This document shows positions 46,750 to 56,467 of a stretch of 64,000 bases of DNA, in pieces. This stretch comes from Truepera radiovictrix DSM 17093. GTDB lineage: Bacteria > Deinococcota > Deinococci > Deinococcales > Trueperaceae. Position 1 is the stretch's first letter; each line of letters opens with the position of its first letter. Under the pieces are notes generated by a model. The model was not told the origin of the DNA. It was given only the letters and a program-made list of their open reading frames with translations, and made no database searches. The DNA is taken from contig NC_014221.1 in the NCBI RefSeq assembly GCF_000092425.1, forward strand, positions 2,361,001 through 2,425,000, written 5' to 3'. The translations under genes and the position numbers were made by a program.

Positions 46750-49700
46750 ATGAACACTTCTACAACTGCCGATGACCTCGCAGCACACCAGATCGAGCAG
46801 CTACGGACCAGACTGCTCGACCTACGCAGCAGCAACCCTCTGATTGCGTTTAAGCATAGCGACCGGGCTCGCACCCACGTGCGCGTCATCGACGCCGCTC
46901 CGGACATTCTCTTCAACCAGCTTATCGAAGGGCGCTCGCTAACCTTCGTCGCCCTTCCACCCCTCGAGGACGAACCCGCCGACGAGCGAAGCGACGCTTT
47001 CGTGACGGCGCTGCGCGAGGCCAAGCTGTCGGATGAGGCGTACTTGGCCGCGCTCGAGGCGCTCGGGGACGACCCTCCGGAGGCGAAGCTGGCCGAGGCC
47101 GAGCGCGCGCTGAGAGATCGCCTGAGAAAGACCTTGGGGCTACCCGAACGCCCTAAAAAGGAGCGCCCCACACTGAGCGACTGGGCGCGGGAAAACGGCA
47201 TCGACCCGAGCTACGACCTGTCGGCTAGGCATCGGCAGGCCCTCGTGCCCACGGAGCGCCTTAACGCGGAGATTCAGACGCTCCTGCTGCCCGAGGCTTT
47301 CGAGAGAAAACTCGGCGGGCTCCTCACCTACGCGCGCACCAGCCTTCAAGAGCTGGGGATCAACACGCTCTACTGCGTCTTCGGCTTTCTCGAGTGGTAC
47401 GAGAGCGACGCGTCGGATCGGCCCATCCTGTCGCCCCTGCTGTTGCACTCGGTCGAACTGCAACGCACCCTGCAGGGCTCAACGTACCGCTTCTCGATCA
47501 GCAGCATGGGTGAGGAGACGGTCGTCAACGTCACCCTCAACGAGCGGCTGGGACGCGACTTCAACCTCTTGTTACCGCCCTTGGAGGGTGACGAGGGTCC
47601 TGAAGCGTACTTTGAAACCGTCACTAAGATCATCCGAGATAAACCCAGGTGGCGTGTTAGACGCTTCGTCACCGTCGGGCGTTTTTCGTTTGCCCGCCTC
47701 GCCATGTACCACGATCTCGACCCCAGCAAGTGGCCCTCCCATCGACCGCTGACAGCGCACCCAGCTGTAAGGGAGCTGTTAACGGGTACCGACCGCGACG
47801 CCCCTTTTTTCTCGGAGGTCTACGATACCGACGCACCCGCCATCTCCCGTCAGGTTCCTCTGCTCATCACGGACGCCGACGCTTCGCAGTTTAGCGCCGT
47901 CGTCGACGTCATGCGCGGCACCAACCTGGCCATCGAAGGTCCGCCGGGCACCGGTAAGTCGCAGACGATCACCAACATCATCGCCGCCGCCCTCGCCAAG
48001 GGGCAGCGCGTCCTCTTCGTCGCCGAGAAGATCGCCGCGCTCGAGGTCGTCAAAAAACGCCTCGACGACGCTGGGTTGGGCGAGTTCTGTCTCGAGCTCC
48101 ACTCGACCAAAGCGAAAAAAACCGAGGTGCTCGACGCGCTCGGTAAACGGTTGGATCTGCAGCACCGCATCCCCCCTCCCGCCGAGCTCGACGAAGCCTT
48201 GGCGGAGTTAAACGACCTTAAAAGACGCCTTACGGCCTACGCCGAGGCGATGAACGCCGAGGTCGGGGCGCTGCGCAAGACGGTCCACGACCTTTTGTGG
48301 TTCCAGCAGCGCTTTCAGGCCGCGCAGAACGCCCCCAGCAGCTTGCCGGACGTCGCTTTGCAGGACGCCGAGGCGCTCACACAGGCGCAGCTCGCCGAGG
48401 CCAAGGATACGCTGACGCTCCTCAACCGTCTGCACGCGGAGCTGACACAGGCCTACGGCAGCGCCCGCACGCACCCCTTTTACGGGGTCAACAACGCTGA
48501 CCTGCCCCCCTTCGCACAAGCCGAGCTGCTAGCTGCGCTGCGGCAGTGGTCGAGCACCCTGCAGGCGTTGCACCAGACGCTTCAGACGCTAGGGCTCGAA
48601 GACGCCGACGAGTACACCCTCGATAGGATCACGCACCTCACCGATCAGCTAGCTGGGCTGCCCGCACCTGAAAGCCTGCCGTTCGAACCGAGCCTGATGA
48701 GGGTAGGGGCGTCGGCTGCGCGCGAGGAGGTCGCACGAACCTTTCAGCAGCGCCTGCTGAGCTTCCAGAAGCGGTACGCCAACCTCGCCTGTGCGAGCAC
48801 GAACCCCGATCACCTGCTCGATCATCCCGCGCTACTCAGCGCCGCTCACACCCTGTGCGCTGAGCTGGCCCTCGACGACGAGCGTGTCGGGGAGCTGCCG
48901 CACATGGTGGCGCAGGCTCGAGCCGACCTGGACACGCACGGCCGCATCCGGGGGCTCGTTCAGGACCTCGCTCAGACCCTGGGCGTCGCTCCGCCCACCG
49001 TGCTGGGGGAGCTGAAAGGGCTCGTCACCGCCGTCGAGCTGATCGGCCAGACCACCGACACCACGCTGAAGCTGCGGCGTCCGGCGCTGCTCGAGGAGGG
49101 GAGCAGCGTCGCGCTCGAGCGCCTGGACGCCCGCTTGGCGGCGCTGCGGGAAACGCACACGGAGCTCAAACCCATCTTCCACATCCCCGCTGACGTGGGT
49201 CAAGCGGAGGCGCTCCGGCAACACGCTCAGGCGCTACGAGGGGCCGGTCTCTTCTCCTGTTTCAACCAACGGGTGCGCGAGGCGAAGCAGGCGTACCGGG
49301 GGCTGCGCCGCGAGGACGTCCGTCTGCCCACGCGAACGATGGCCGACGAGCTGGAGGCTCTGGCTAGTCACCTGCACGAGCTTCAGGCGTTTGCCAACGA
49401 CCCCGCCCTCCACCACCTCGCCGGTCCTTTCGCCGAGGGGCTCGATACCCCCACCGCCGACCTTCTAGCGGTCACGCGCTTTGCCGAAGCGGTGCGGCTG
49501 CACCTTCAGCCGACGAGCCCCCTCCTGTCGGCCCTTTGCACCCAGCTGCTCAAGGGGCCGAGCACGGCGTTAGAGGCGGCGCGCCTGCTCAGCGCCTCAC
49601 CGGACTACGCAGCGCTCAAACGCGTCGCCCAGGCGCTGAGCGGCCGCGAGACGCAACCGCTGACCGACTTCGCCGAAACGCTGAGCACGAGGGTGCAACG

Positions 49701-52209
49701 GTTAGAAGCGCTCGCGGCCGAGCTGCACGCTCTCGCGCTCGACCCCCAGCTCGCTTTGTCGTCGCTCGAGCCGCTTGCGCGAGACGCCCTGGACCTCCAC
49801 GCTCTGCGCGCCGAGCTGGCGGCGCAAGCAGCCTCCCGGTCGTTTCTCGGGGCGCTCGACCGGGGCGTCAAGACCGACCCCGAGATGCTCGCCAGCCTCC
49901 TCACGACCGTTGAGCGCGTCCGGGCGCTCGAGCTCCCCGCCGCGCTCAAAACGCGCCTCTTCACAGACGCCTACCGGGCTGAAGCCACGCGCCTGCGCGA
50001 GCTGCGCGCGGTGCTGGTCGCGCAGCTTCACGACGAAGCGCGCGCCGCGGAGCGCGCCAACGACCTCGCCCAGCTCGAGGAGACCACGTTCTTCGGGCGG
50101 GCGCTGCCGGAGCTGCCGCTCGCCGCCGCCATCCGCCGCCTGGAGGCGGCGGGGGCCGCTAGCGAGGCGCTCGACGGGTGGGTCCAGTACTTGCGGGCGC
50201 ACCGACGGGCGCGCGCGCTCCACCTCCAAGCCTTTCTGCCCTCCTCCCAACGCGACCTCGCCGACCCCGCGGCCGCCTTTGAGTACGCCGTGGCTCGGGC
50301 CCTCACCAAAATCGCCTACGACCGCTTTCCGGTGCTCAGCGACGTTTCCGGCGAACGCCACATGCAGCTCCGCGAGCGCTTCGCGGAGCTCGACCGGCGC
50401 ACGCTCGAGCTGCAGCGCCGCAAGCTCGCGGCCGAGCTGGCACACAAACCAGTCACGTGGGGCGTGGGCGCCGGCCCCAAAAAGAGCTACACCGAGCGCG
50501 CGCTCATCGAGCACGAGCGCAGCAAGAAAAAACGCCACATCGCCCTGCGCAACCTCCTCAGCCGTGCCGGCACCGCCATCCAGGAGTTGAAACCGTGCTT
50601 TATGATGTCGCCTCTGTCCATCGGTCACTACCTCCCGCCGGGCAGCCTCGAGTTTGACCTCATCATCATCGACGAAGCCTCCCAGATGAAACCGGAGGAC
50701 GCCATCGGCGCGGTCGCACGCGCCGAGCAGCTGGTCGTCGTCGGCGACACCAAGCAGCTCCCCCCGACGACCTTTTTCGAACGCAGCGACACCCCCGACG
50801 AGGAGGATGAGGAGACGGTGGAGGCGGAGTCGATCCTCGACCTCGCCCTAGCCGTCTACCGACCCGCTAGGCGGCTACTGTGGCACTACCGTTCGCGCCA
50901 CGAAGACCTCATCGCCTTCTCCAACCGCCACTTCTACGACAACAGCCTGATCGTCTTCCCCTCCCCCGTGCGCGACGCGCGCACCTACGGCGTCACCAGC
51001 ACCTTCGTCGGGGGCACCTATCAGGCGCAGGTGCGGGTCAACCGCAAGGAGATCACCGCCGTGACCGAGGCGGCGCTGCGCTTTATGCAAGAGCACCCGC
51101 AGCGCAGCTTGGGGATCGTCGCCCTCAACCAAGCGCAACGCGACGCCCTCGAAGAGGAGCTCGACCGCGCCATCGCCAAAGATCGGGCCGCTCAGCGCTA
51201 CCTCGAGCGCTGGGAGGGTTCGCTCGAGCCCTTTTTCGTCAAAAATCTCGAGAACGTCCAGGGAGACGAGCGCGACGTCATCTTTATCTCGACCGTCTAC
51301 GGCCCCGACGCGCGGGGAACGGTGGCGCAGCGCTTCGGCCCGATTAACAGCGCAGGGGGGCACCGCCGTCTCAACGTGCTCTTCACCCGCGCCAAGTGTC
51401 AGGTGCGCGTCTTTACCTCGCTCAAGCCGGGCGACATCAGGGTCACGCCGGAGTCGCGCCAAGGGGTGCGCGCCCTGCGCGACTACCTCGAGTACGCCGC
51501 GACCGGCAGGTTGGAGACGGGGACCCCGACCGGTCGCGAACCCGATTCGGACTTTGAAGTCATGGTGATGGCGTGCCTTCGACGCGCGGGGTACGAAGCC
51601 ACACCCCAGGTAGGGGTAGCGGGGTACTTCGTCGACCTCGCGGTGCACCACCCGCACGCGGCGGGGTCCTACCTGGCGGCGATCGAGTGCGACGGCGCCA
51701 CCTATCACTCGAGCAAAGCCGCGCGCGACCGGGACCGCTTGCGCCAGGAGGTGCTCGAGCGCCTAGGGTGGCACGTGTACCGGATCTGGTCGACCGACTG
51801 GTTTTCCAACCCCGACAAAGAAACCAAAAAGCTGCGGGCCTACCTCGACCAACTGGCCCGCAAGACCGCGGCTCAGGGGACGCCAGCCAGCGGGGTGCCG
51901 CGCCGCACCTCCTTACCTGCGCCACCCAATGGCAAACCGAAGGCGCCGGCACCGAAAGCGCCCGGAAAGCCGCAGGGCGCGGTTGTCCGGGTCGGCGACT
52001 TCGTCCGCTACTGCGACGCCAACGACCTTGGGCAAGTGTTTACCGTGCAGATCACCGTGGGCACGAGCAAACCCGAGATGGGCATCATCAACTACCAAAC
52101 GCCGGTCGCGCGGGCCCTGCTGGGCAAGCGGGTGAACGAGGTCGCCACCATCCACCTGCCCTTGGGGACCACCGAAGTGATCGTCCTCGAGATCCACAAA
52201 ACGGGGTAG
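46750..52209 (+). CDS. giant DUF4011-type SF1 helicase - Vsr/MTES_1575-like nuclease - GreA/B C-terminal fusion
   Basis: An 1819-residue protein. Residues about 10-340 are a DUF4011-like region. Walker A GPPGTGKS is at 397-404, followed by a long helical insert to about 1290. Walker B IIIDEASQM has Asp1308, motif III GDTKQLPPT begins at 1332, and later motifs are YRSRHEDL (about 1380), QGDERDVIFIS (about 1504) and RLNVLFTRAK (1540). Residues 1601-1710 are a nuclease with Asp1629 (FVDLAV), Glu1646 (IECDGATYH) and RIWSTDWF. Residues about 1745-1819 match the GreA/GreB C-terminal domain (GDFVRYCD, ARALLGKRV). ATG follows GGAGAAG. Likely genome defence or DNA/RNA processing. It stands alone beside a cas-less CRISPR. 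Confidence 0.85.
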   Translation: MNTSTTADDLAAHQIEQLRTRLLDLRSSNPLIAFKHSDRARTHVRVIDAAPDILFNQLIEGRSLTFVALPPLEDEPADERSDAFVTALREAKLSDEAYLAALEALGDDPPEAKLAEAERALRDRLRKTLGLPERPKKERPTLSDWARENGIDPSYDLSARHRQALVPTERLNAEIQTLLLPEAFERKLGGLLTYARTSLQELGINTLYCVFGFLEWYESDASDRPILSPLLLHSVELQRTLQGSTYRFSISSMGEETVVNVTLNERLGRDFNLLLPPLEGDEGPEAYFETVTKIIRDKPRWRVRRFVTVGRFSFARLAMYHDLDPSKWPSHRPLTAHPAVRELLTGTDRDAPFFSEVYDTDAPAISRQVPLLITDADASQFSAVVDVMRGTNLAIEGPPGTGKSQTITNIIAAALAKGQRVLFVAEKIAALEVVKKRLDDAGLGEFCLELHSTKAKKTEVLDALGKRLDLQHRIPPPAELDEALAELNDLKRRLTAYAEAMNAEVGALRKTVHDLLWFQQRFQAAQNAPSSLPDVALQDAEALTQAQLAEAKDTLTLLNRLHAELTQAYGSARTHPFYGVNNADLPPFAQAELLAALRQWSSTLQALHQTLQTLGLEDADEYTLDRITHLTDQLAGLPAPESLPFEPSLMRVGASAAREEVARTFQQRLLSFQKRYANLACASTNPDHLLDHPALLSAAHTLCAELALDDERVGELPHMVAQARADLDTHGRIRGLVQDLAQTLGVAPPTVLGELKGLVTAVELIGQTTDTTLKLRRPALLEEGSSVALERLDARLAALRETHTELKPIFHIPADVGQAEALRQHAQALRGAGLFSCFNQRVREAKQAYRGLRREDVRLPTRTMADELEALASHLHELQAFANDPALHHLAGPFAEGLDTPTADLLAVTRFAEAVRLHLQPTSPLLSALCTQLLKGPSTALEAARLLSASPDYAALKRVAQALSGRETQPLTDFAETLSTRVQRLEALAAELHALALDPQLALSSLEPLARDALDLHALRAELAAQAASRSFLGALDRGVKTDPEMLASLLTTVERVRALELPAALKTRLFTDAYRAEATRLRELRAVLVAQLHDEARAAERANDLAQLEETTFFGRALPELPLAAAIRRLEAAGAASEALDGWVQYLRAHRRARALHLQAFLPSSQRDLADPAAAFEYAVARALTKIAYDRFPVLSDVSGERHMQLRERFAELDRRTLELQRRKLAAELAHKPVTWGVGAGPKKSYTERALIEHERSKKKRHIALRNLLSRAGTAIQELKPCFMMSPLSIGHYLPPGSLEFDLIIIDEASQMKPEDAIGAVARAEQLVVVGDTKQLPPTTFFERSDTPDEEDEETVEAESILDLALAVYRPARRLLWHYRSRHEDLIAFSNRHFYDNSLIVFPSPVRDARTYGVTSTFVGGTYQAQVRVNRKEITAVTEAALRFMQEHPQRSLGIVALNQAQRDALEEELDRAIAKDRAAQRYLERWEGSLEPFFVKNLENVQGDERDVIFISTVYGPDARGTVAQRFGPINSAGGHRRLNVLFTRAKCQVRVFTSLKPGDIRVTPESRQGVRALRDYLEYAATGRLETGTPTGREPDSDFEVMVMACLRRAGYEATPQVGVAGYFVDLAVHHPHAAGSYLAAIECDGATYHSSKAARDRDRLRQEVLERLGWHVYRIWSTDWFSNPDKETKKLRAYLDQLARKTAAQGTPASGVPRRTSLPAPPNGKPKAPAPKAPGKPQGAVVRVGDFVRYCDANDLGQVFTVQITVGTSKPEMGIINYQTPVARALLGKRVNEVATIHLPLGTTEVIVLEIHKTG

Positions 52210-52210
52210 C

Positions 52211-52245
52211 GCGTCTGCGAGGACGCCTTTTGTCAGACGCCTTTT
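52211..52245 (+). terminator. probable terminator after the helicase gene
   Basis: GCGTCTG (52211-52217) pairs with CAGACGC (52234-52240), followed by CTTTTG. The right half is part of a 14-base tandem repeat (GACGCCTTTTGTCA at 52222-52235 and 52236-52249). The convergent SIMPL gene ends 50 bases later, over another inverted repeat (GTGGCCGC/GCGGCCAC, 52276-52299). Confidence 0.6.
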
Positions 52246-52298
52246 GTCAATCGTCGGGGGACCCGTAGCGGGTGCGTGGCCGCTAGGTCACGCGGCCA

Positions 52299-53021
52299 CT
52301 ACTCGATCCCAAAGGTCACCTGCAGGGTGACGGTCACCGCGAGCTGACCGCTCGCGATGGGCACGCTGGCGTCGGAGGCGAACTCGGCGCGGGCAGCAGG
52401 CAGAGGGATGCCGGCATCCGGCAGCGGCCCCTCGACAACCCGCGTCACGACGCCCAGGCGCACGCCGCTCAGCGAAGCGAGCTGCTGCGCGCGCTCGCGC
52501 GCCGCCTGCATCGCCTCCTCGCGGGCGCGGCTCTCGAGCGCCGCGCGGTTCGAGATGCCGAAGGTGACGTTCCAGATCTCGTTCGCGCCGGCCTCGACGC
52601 TCGCGCTGAGGAGCTCCCCCAGCTGTTCGGTGTCGCGCACGGTCACGCTCACGGTGTTCGTTACGCGGTAGCGCAGCTCGCCGGGGGTGCCGTCGGGGCG
52701 GTACGCTTGGTCGGGAAAGACCGCGAAGTTGCTCGTGCGGATGTCTTCGGGGGCGATGCCCGCCCCCTGCAAGGTGTTGATGAGGCGTTCGACCCGCTCG
52801 TTGACCTCGTCGAGCGCCGCTTGCACGTCGCGGTTGGTGGCCAAGACGCCGGCGTCAAAGCTCGCCCTGTCGGGTTCGCCGTAGGCGGTGCCGGTTGCCG
52901 TGACGGTGATGCCGGCAGGGCCCGTAGGGGGGGTTACGGGGGCGATGGCTCCCGCCACGACCCCTTGGGCGGCAGCGACGGGGAGGACGAGAAGCAGGCA
53001 CAGCATAGCCGAACGCATCAT
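52299..53021 (-). CDS. SIMPL (DUF541) domain secreted protein
   Basis: A 240-residue exported protein. Signal peptide residues 1-19 (MLCLLLVLPVAAAQG). The body begins GITVTATGTAYGEPDRASFDAGV and contains LRYRVTNTVSVTVRD and ARERAQQLASLSGVRLG, the SIMPL pattern. Function is not settled; relatives include BP26-like periplasmic proteins that form channels or rings. The ATG at 53021 follows AAAGGAG. An adjacent second ATG is at 53018. Confidence 0.87.
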   Translation of the reverse strand: MMRSAMLCLLLVLPVAAAQGVVAGAIAPVTPPTGPAGITVTATGTAYGEPDRASFDAGVLATNRDVQAALDEVNERVERLINTLQGAGIAPEDIRTSNFAVFPDQAYRPDGTPGELRYRVTNTVSVTVRDTEQLGELLSASVEAGANEIWNVTFGISNRAALESRAREEAMQAARERAQQLASLSGVRLGVVTRVVEGPLPDAGIPLPAARAEFASDASVPIASGQLAVTVTLQVTFGIE

Positions 53022-53092
53022 GAGGACTCCTTTTCGCTCCCGAGTATACCGGTTCAAGATGAAAACCGTCCGGCGTGCCCTTTAGGCGCCCT

Positions 53093-53621
53093 TTACAGTT
53101 GCCTTAGCGCTTCCTTGACGCGCGCCGCCTGCCAGAGGTGGCGCCGCTCGTGCGCCAAAACGACGCCGAAGGCCCCAAACGCGCTCGAGCGCAGAAGCCG
53201 CGTGACCGGTGACGTGACCTTCACGCGGGCGAGATCAAGCCCCTCGTGAGCTCCCAGAGCTCGTCTTGCAGGGCCCAAAAGGGCGTTACGACCTCCTCAC
53301 GGGCTGCCGCGACGGGAACGAACGCTTTGGGTGCGGTGAGTTTGCGCTTTACCGGCGGCTCGAGCGAGCGGATGACAAGGCCGCCCAGCAGCCCGTAGCG
53401 AAACGGCCCGGCGCCGCGCAGCCCCTTTCGCTGCGCCTCGGTGATCGCCGCGCGCAGCTTGCGGCGTAGCGCCGCCCGGTGACGTTGAGGTGCGCGAGAT
53501 GGCCCCCCTCCGGCGGCGGGTGCCAGAGCCCTTGCTCCGGCACCCCTTGCAGAAGCCTCTGCGCGTCCCCCTTGAGCGCCCCGAGCTGCCGCCGCACGTC
53601 CTCCAACGCCCGGGCCATCAC
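53093..53621 (-). pseudogene. DinB-family protein gene with two frameshifts
   Basis: Minus strand. The first part reads LEDVRRQLGALKGDAQRLLQ and ends EGGHLAHLNVTG. One frame over it continues ALRRKLRAAITEAQRKGLRG and IRSLEPPVKRKLTAPKAFVP to WALQDELWEL. A second frame change gives EGLDLARVKVTSPVTRLL and HERRHLWQA with a normal stop at 53093. The three pieces line up as one DinB-like protein (metal-dependent YfiT/DinB fold; final His motif present). A missing six or so residues after EGG adds to the damage. Confidence 0.75.
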
Positions 53622-53658
53622 CGCCTCCGTAACGCGCCCTTACGCCGCTCGGGCAGGT

Positions 53659-55242
53659 TTAAGCGAAGAGCTCGGTGACGTTTACCGGCGCTTTCGGTGC
53701 GATGTAGGCCGTGTCCATCTGCGCGAGCTGCAGCTTGCCCGAGACGTCGTCGTTGACCCCGTGCCAGTAGGTGTAGTTGTCGATCACCCAGATCCCCGAC
53801 TCGCGGGTGCCGTTGCCCGAACCCTTGATGCCGCCGAAGGGCATGTGCGCCTCGGCGCCCGTCGTCGAGTTGTTGATCGAGGTCATCCCCGCCTGGATCT
53901 CCTCTTTAAAGCGGTGCGCCCAGAGGCGGTTATTCGTGTAGATGGCCGAGGAGAGGCCGTAGTCGACCGCGTTGGCGGTCGCGATGGCCTCGTCGAAGCC
54001 GTCGACCTTGACGAGGTTGATGGTCGGCCCGAAGATCTCGGTCTTAAAGAGCCGCATCTCGGGGGTGACGCCCTCCCAGACGGTCGGCCAGCCGTAAAAG
54101 CTCGCTTCGGGGTCGCCGACGAAGCCTTCGGGGCGGTTGTCGGGGGTGATGCGACCCTCCCCGTAGAGCTTCGTCGCCCCGTCCTCGTGGCCCCACGCGT
54201 AGTGCTCGAGCCAGCGCTCAAAAAACTTCTTGCTGATAAAGGGACCGTAGAGGACGTCCTCGTGCTTGTTGGGGTCGCCGATTTTGATCTCTCGGGTGGC
54301 CTCCAAAAAGCGCGCCTTGAACGCGTCGTAGATGGGCGCGTCAAGGATCAGGTTGCCCGCCGAGGTGCAGCGCTGCCCGCCGGTGCCGAAAGACGCCCAG
54401 AGCGCGCCGGCAACGGCGTTGCCTAAGTCGGCGTCGCGCATCACCACCAAGGGGTTTTTGCCGCCGAGCTCTAGCGTCGGGTGTAGGAGGTTGCGCCCCG
54501 CGATCGCCCCGATCTCGCGGCCCACCGCCGTCGAACCGGTAAAGGCGAACTTGTTTAGTAGCCCCTCGTCCATCATCGCGATAAGGTGCTCCCCCGCCCC
54601 GCCCTTGCCGCCGCCGAAGACGAGGTTTAAGACGCCCGCCGGCAGCCCCGCCTCGTGCATCAGCTTGACCAGGGCGTAGGCGCACGCGGGCGCGTCCTCC
54701 GAGGGCTTCCAGACGACCGTGTTACCCGTCAAAAGGGCCGGGATGAGCTTCCAGGCGGGCACCGCCACGGGGAAGTTGCCGGCGGTGACGACGCCGACCA
54801 CCCCCAGGGGGCGGCGGTAGGTGAGGAGGTCCTTGTTGGGCATCTCCGAGGGGACGGTCTGCCCGTAGAGGCGGCGCCCCTCGGACTGAAAGAAGTGGCA
54901 GGTGTCGATGGCCTCTTGCACGTCGCCGCGCGCCTCTTTGAGGGTTTTGCCCATTTCGCGCGTCGCGAGGCGGCTTAGCGCCTCCTTTTCGCGCTCGAGG
55001 GCCTTGCCGATGGTGCCGATGAGCTCGCCGCGCACCGGTGCGGGGGTCTTCGACCAGCTCCTAAACGCCTCGCGGGCGACCAAGCAGGCTTCGCGCACCT
55101 GCTCCTTGGTCGCTTCGGGAAAGTGGCCCAAGACGTCCGAGAGCTCCGACGCGTTGCGCGACGCGAAGGTCTGTTCGCTCCCCACCTCGCGGTCGCCGAT
55201 AAGGTTTCCAAAGGTCTTCACCTGAGACTGCACCTGTGACAT
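53659..55242 (-). CDS. aldehyde dehydrogenase (NAD(P)+-dependent)
   Basis: A 527-residue enzyme of the ALDH superfamily. FPVAVPAWKLIPALLTGNTVVWKPSEDAP, FTGSTAVGREIG, the catalytic Glu in LELGGKNPLVV and Cys in GTGGQRCTSAG are all present. PFGGIKGSGNGTRESG is the late motif. It is longer than average because of a loop near residue 390 (GHEDGATKLYGEGRITPDNRPEGF). This resembles piperideine-6-carboxylate/ALDH7 or AldA-like enzymes; the substrate is unclear. The ATG at 55242 follows GGAGGAG. Confidence 0.9.
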   Translation of the reverse strand: MSQVQSQVKTFGNLIGDREVGSEQTFASRNASELSDVLGHFPEATKEQVREACLVAREAFRSWSKTPAPVRGELIGTIGKALEREKEALSRLATREMGKTLKEARGDVQEAIDTCHFFQSEGRRLYGQTVPSEMPNKDLLTYRRPLGVVGVVTAGNFPVAVPAWKLIPALLTGNTVVWKPSEDAPACAYALVKLMHEAGLPAGVLNLVFGGGKGGAGEHLIAMMDEGLLNKFAFTGSTAVGREIGAIAGRNLLHPTLELGGKNPLVVMRDADLGNAVAGALWASFGTGGQRCTSAGNLILDAPIYDAFKARFLEATREIKIGDPNKHEDVLYGPFISKKFFERWLEHYAWGHEDGATKLYGEGRITPDNRPEGFVGDPEASFYGWPTVWEGVTPEMRLFKTEIFGPTINLVKVDGFDEAIATANAVDYGLSSAIYTNNRLWAHRFKEEIQAGMTSINNSTTGAEAHMPFGGIKGSGNGTRESGIWVIDNYTYWHGVNDDVSGKLQLAQMDTAYIAPKAPVNVTELFA

Positions 55243-55464
55243 AGGCTCCTCCAAAGTCAACCGATGCTATCACAGGGCTCTACGCCGCCCCCCGCGTATC
55301 GCGGTGGCTATGGGTGGCGACCGATAGCTGCTGGCGGTTGCGGCGGCCGTCGCTGTGGGCGTCCCCGACGCAGCTATGGTGAGCGGTGAGCGCGCAAGGG
55401 TGCGGTCCGCGGCCCCTGGCTAGCGCCTACGCCCCAGAGGGTGCGGACCGAGACCCCTCGCGCG

Positions 55465-56412
55465 CTACTCGCCGTCTTCGTCCGCGTCTTCGTCTTCCAA
55501 CGCGGGCCGCTGCGCCGCGACCTCCTCGGGGTCAGCGGGCGTCTCGCGCGCCTCGGCGAGCTCTTCGGGGGTAAAGAGCTGCGTGTCCTCGGGCAGGTCG
55601 CCGGCCTCCGGCGCGGTGACCACCGTCTGGTTGAGAACCGCCGCCGCGTCCTCGTCGCTCAGGTCATCGAAGGCGGGGTGCTCGAGCTCCCCGGCGAGCC
55701 CGTAGAGGAGCAGGTTGCGCAGGTACTCGCGCCCCCCCGCCGCCTGCAGCAGCGCGGGCGTCTGCGGCACCGTGACGTGGCAACCGCTGCAGCGCTCCTC
55801 GAAGAGCTCCGCCCCGCGCGCCTGCCAGTCGAACCCCGCGCTCGCGAGCACGGGCTCGGGCACCTCGGCGATACCCGCAGCGTCGAGTTCGCCCCTGAGC
55901 TCGTTGACGTCCCACGGCGAGAGCGTGGGCTCGCGCAGGGGCGTCACGTCGCTCGGCAGGTAGAGGTCTTCGGGGTCGACCGCCCCCTCGTTGCCCCAGC
56001 GCGTCAGGATAAAGTTGTTCACCGCCGCGACCTCCGCGTCGGGCAGGTTGAGAAACTGCGGCATGGGCGCCGTGTGGCGCGGGCTCGCGAGGCCGTGCAG
56101 GGTCACGTGAAGCAGGTACTCCCGCCCCCCCTCGGCGTTAAAGAGCGGGCCGAGGGTGCGCAGCCCCGGGTAGGCGCCCCAACCGCGGCCCTCGGAGCCG
56201 TGGCACGCGCGGCAGTTTACAGCGTACGAGTGCTCCCCCAGCGCCTCCCAGTCGAACGCCTCTAAGCTGGTCGCGCCCGCAAAGAGCGCGTCGACAGTCC
56301 TTTCGGTCGTCAAGATGACCTGCGCGCTCCTAAGCCACGCGAAGAGCAGCGAGACGAGCACCAAAAGGGCGGCGATGAGGTAGACGGTGCGGTTAGCGTA
56401 GATGTGGCGCAT
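55465..56412 (-). CDS. membrane-anchored dihaem cytochrome c
   Basis: A 315-residue protein. One N-terminal membrane anchor (VYLIAALLVLVSLLFAWL). First haem: CRACH at 67-71, axial Met in TAPMPQFLNLPDAEVAAV. Second: CSGCH at 208-212. In the second domain the expected Met before the LSDEDAAAVLN helix reads ELEHPAF, with His245 instead, so this haem may be His/His or weakly ligated. The C-terminal 40 residues are acidic. It follows the flavocytochrome-like gene by 55 bases, and the two probably exchange electrons. Confidence 0.85.
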   Translation of the reverse strand: MRHIYANRTVYLIAALLVLVSLLFAWLRSAQVILTTERTVDALFAGATSLEAFDWEALGEHSYAVNCRACHGSEGRGWGAYPGLRTLGPLFNAEGGREYLLHVTLHGLASPRHTAPMPQFLNLPDAEVAAVNNFILTRWGNEGAVDPEDLYLPSDVTPLREPTLSPWDVNELRGELDAAGIAEVPEPVLASAGFDWQARGAELFEERCSGCHVTVPQTPALLQAAGGREYLRNLLLYGLAGELEHPAFDDLSDEDAAAVLNQTVVTAPEAGDLPEDTQLFTPEELAEARETPADPEEVAAQRPALEDEDADEDGE

Positions 56413-56467
56413 ACTTCCCCCAGCGCTGCAGCCGCCTTAGGCGCCCAACCGGACGCCTAAAAGACGC

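Noticed and set aside
55403-55450. Inverted repeat CGGTCCGC/GCGGACCG after the cytochrome gene
   Set aside because: Short stem, 32-base loop and no T run; likely chance in GC-rich DNA.
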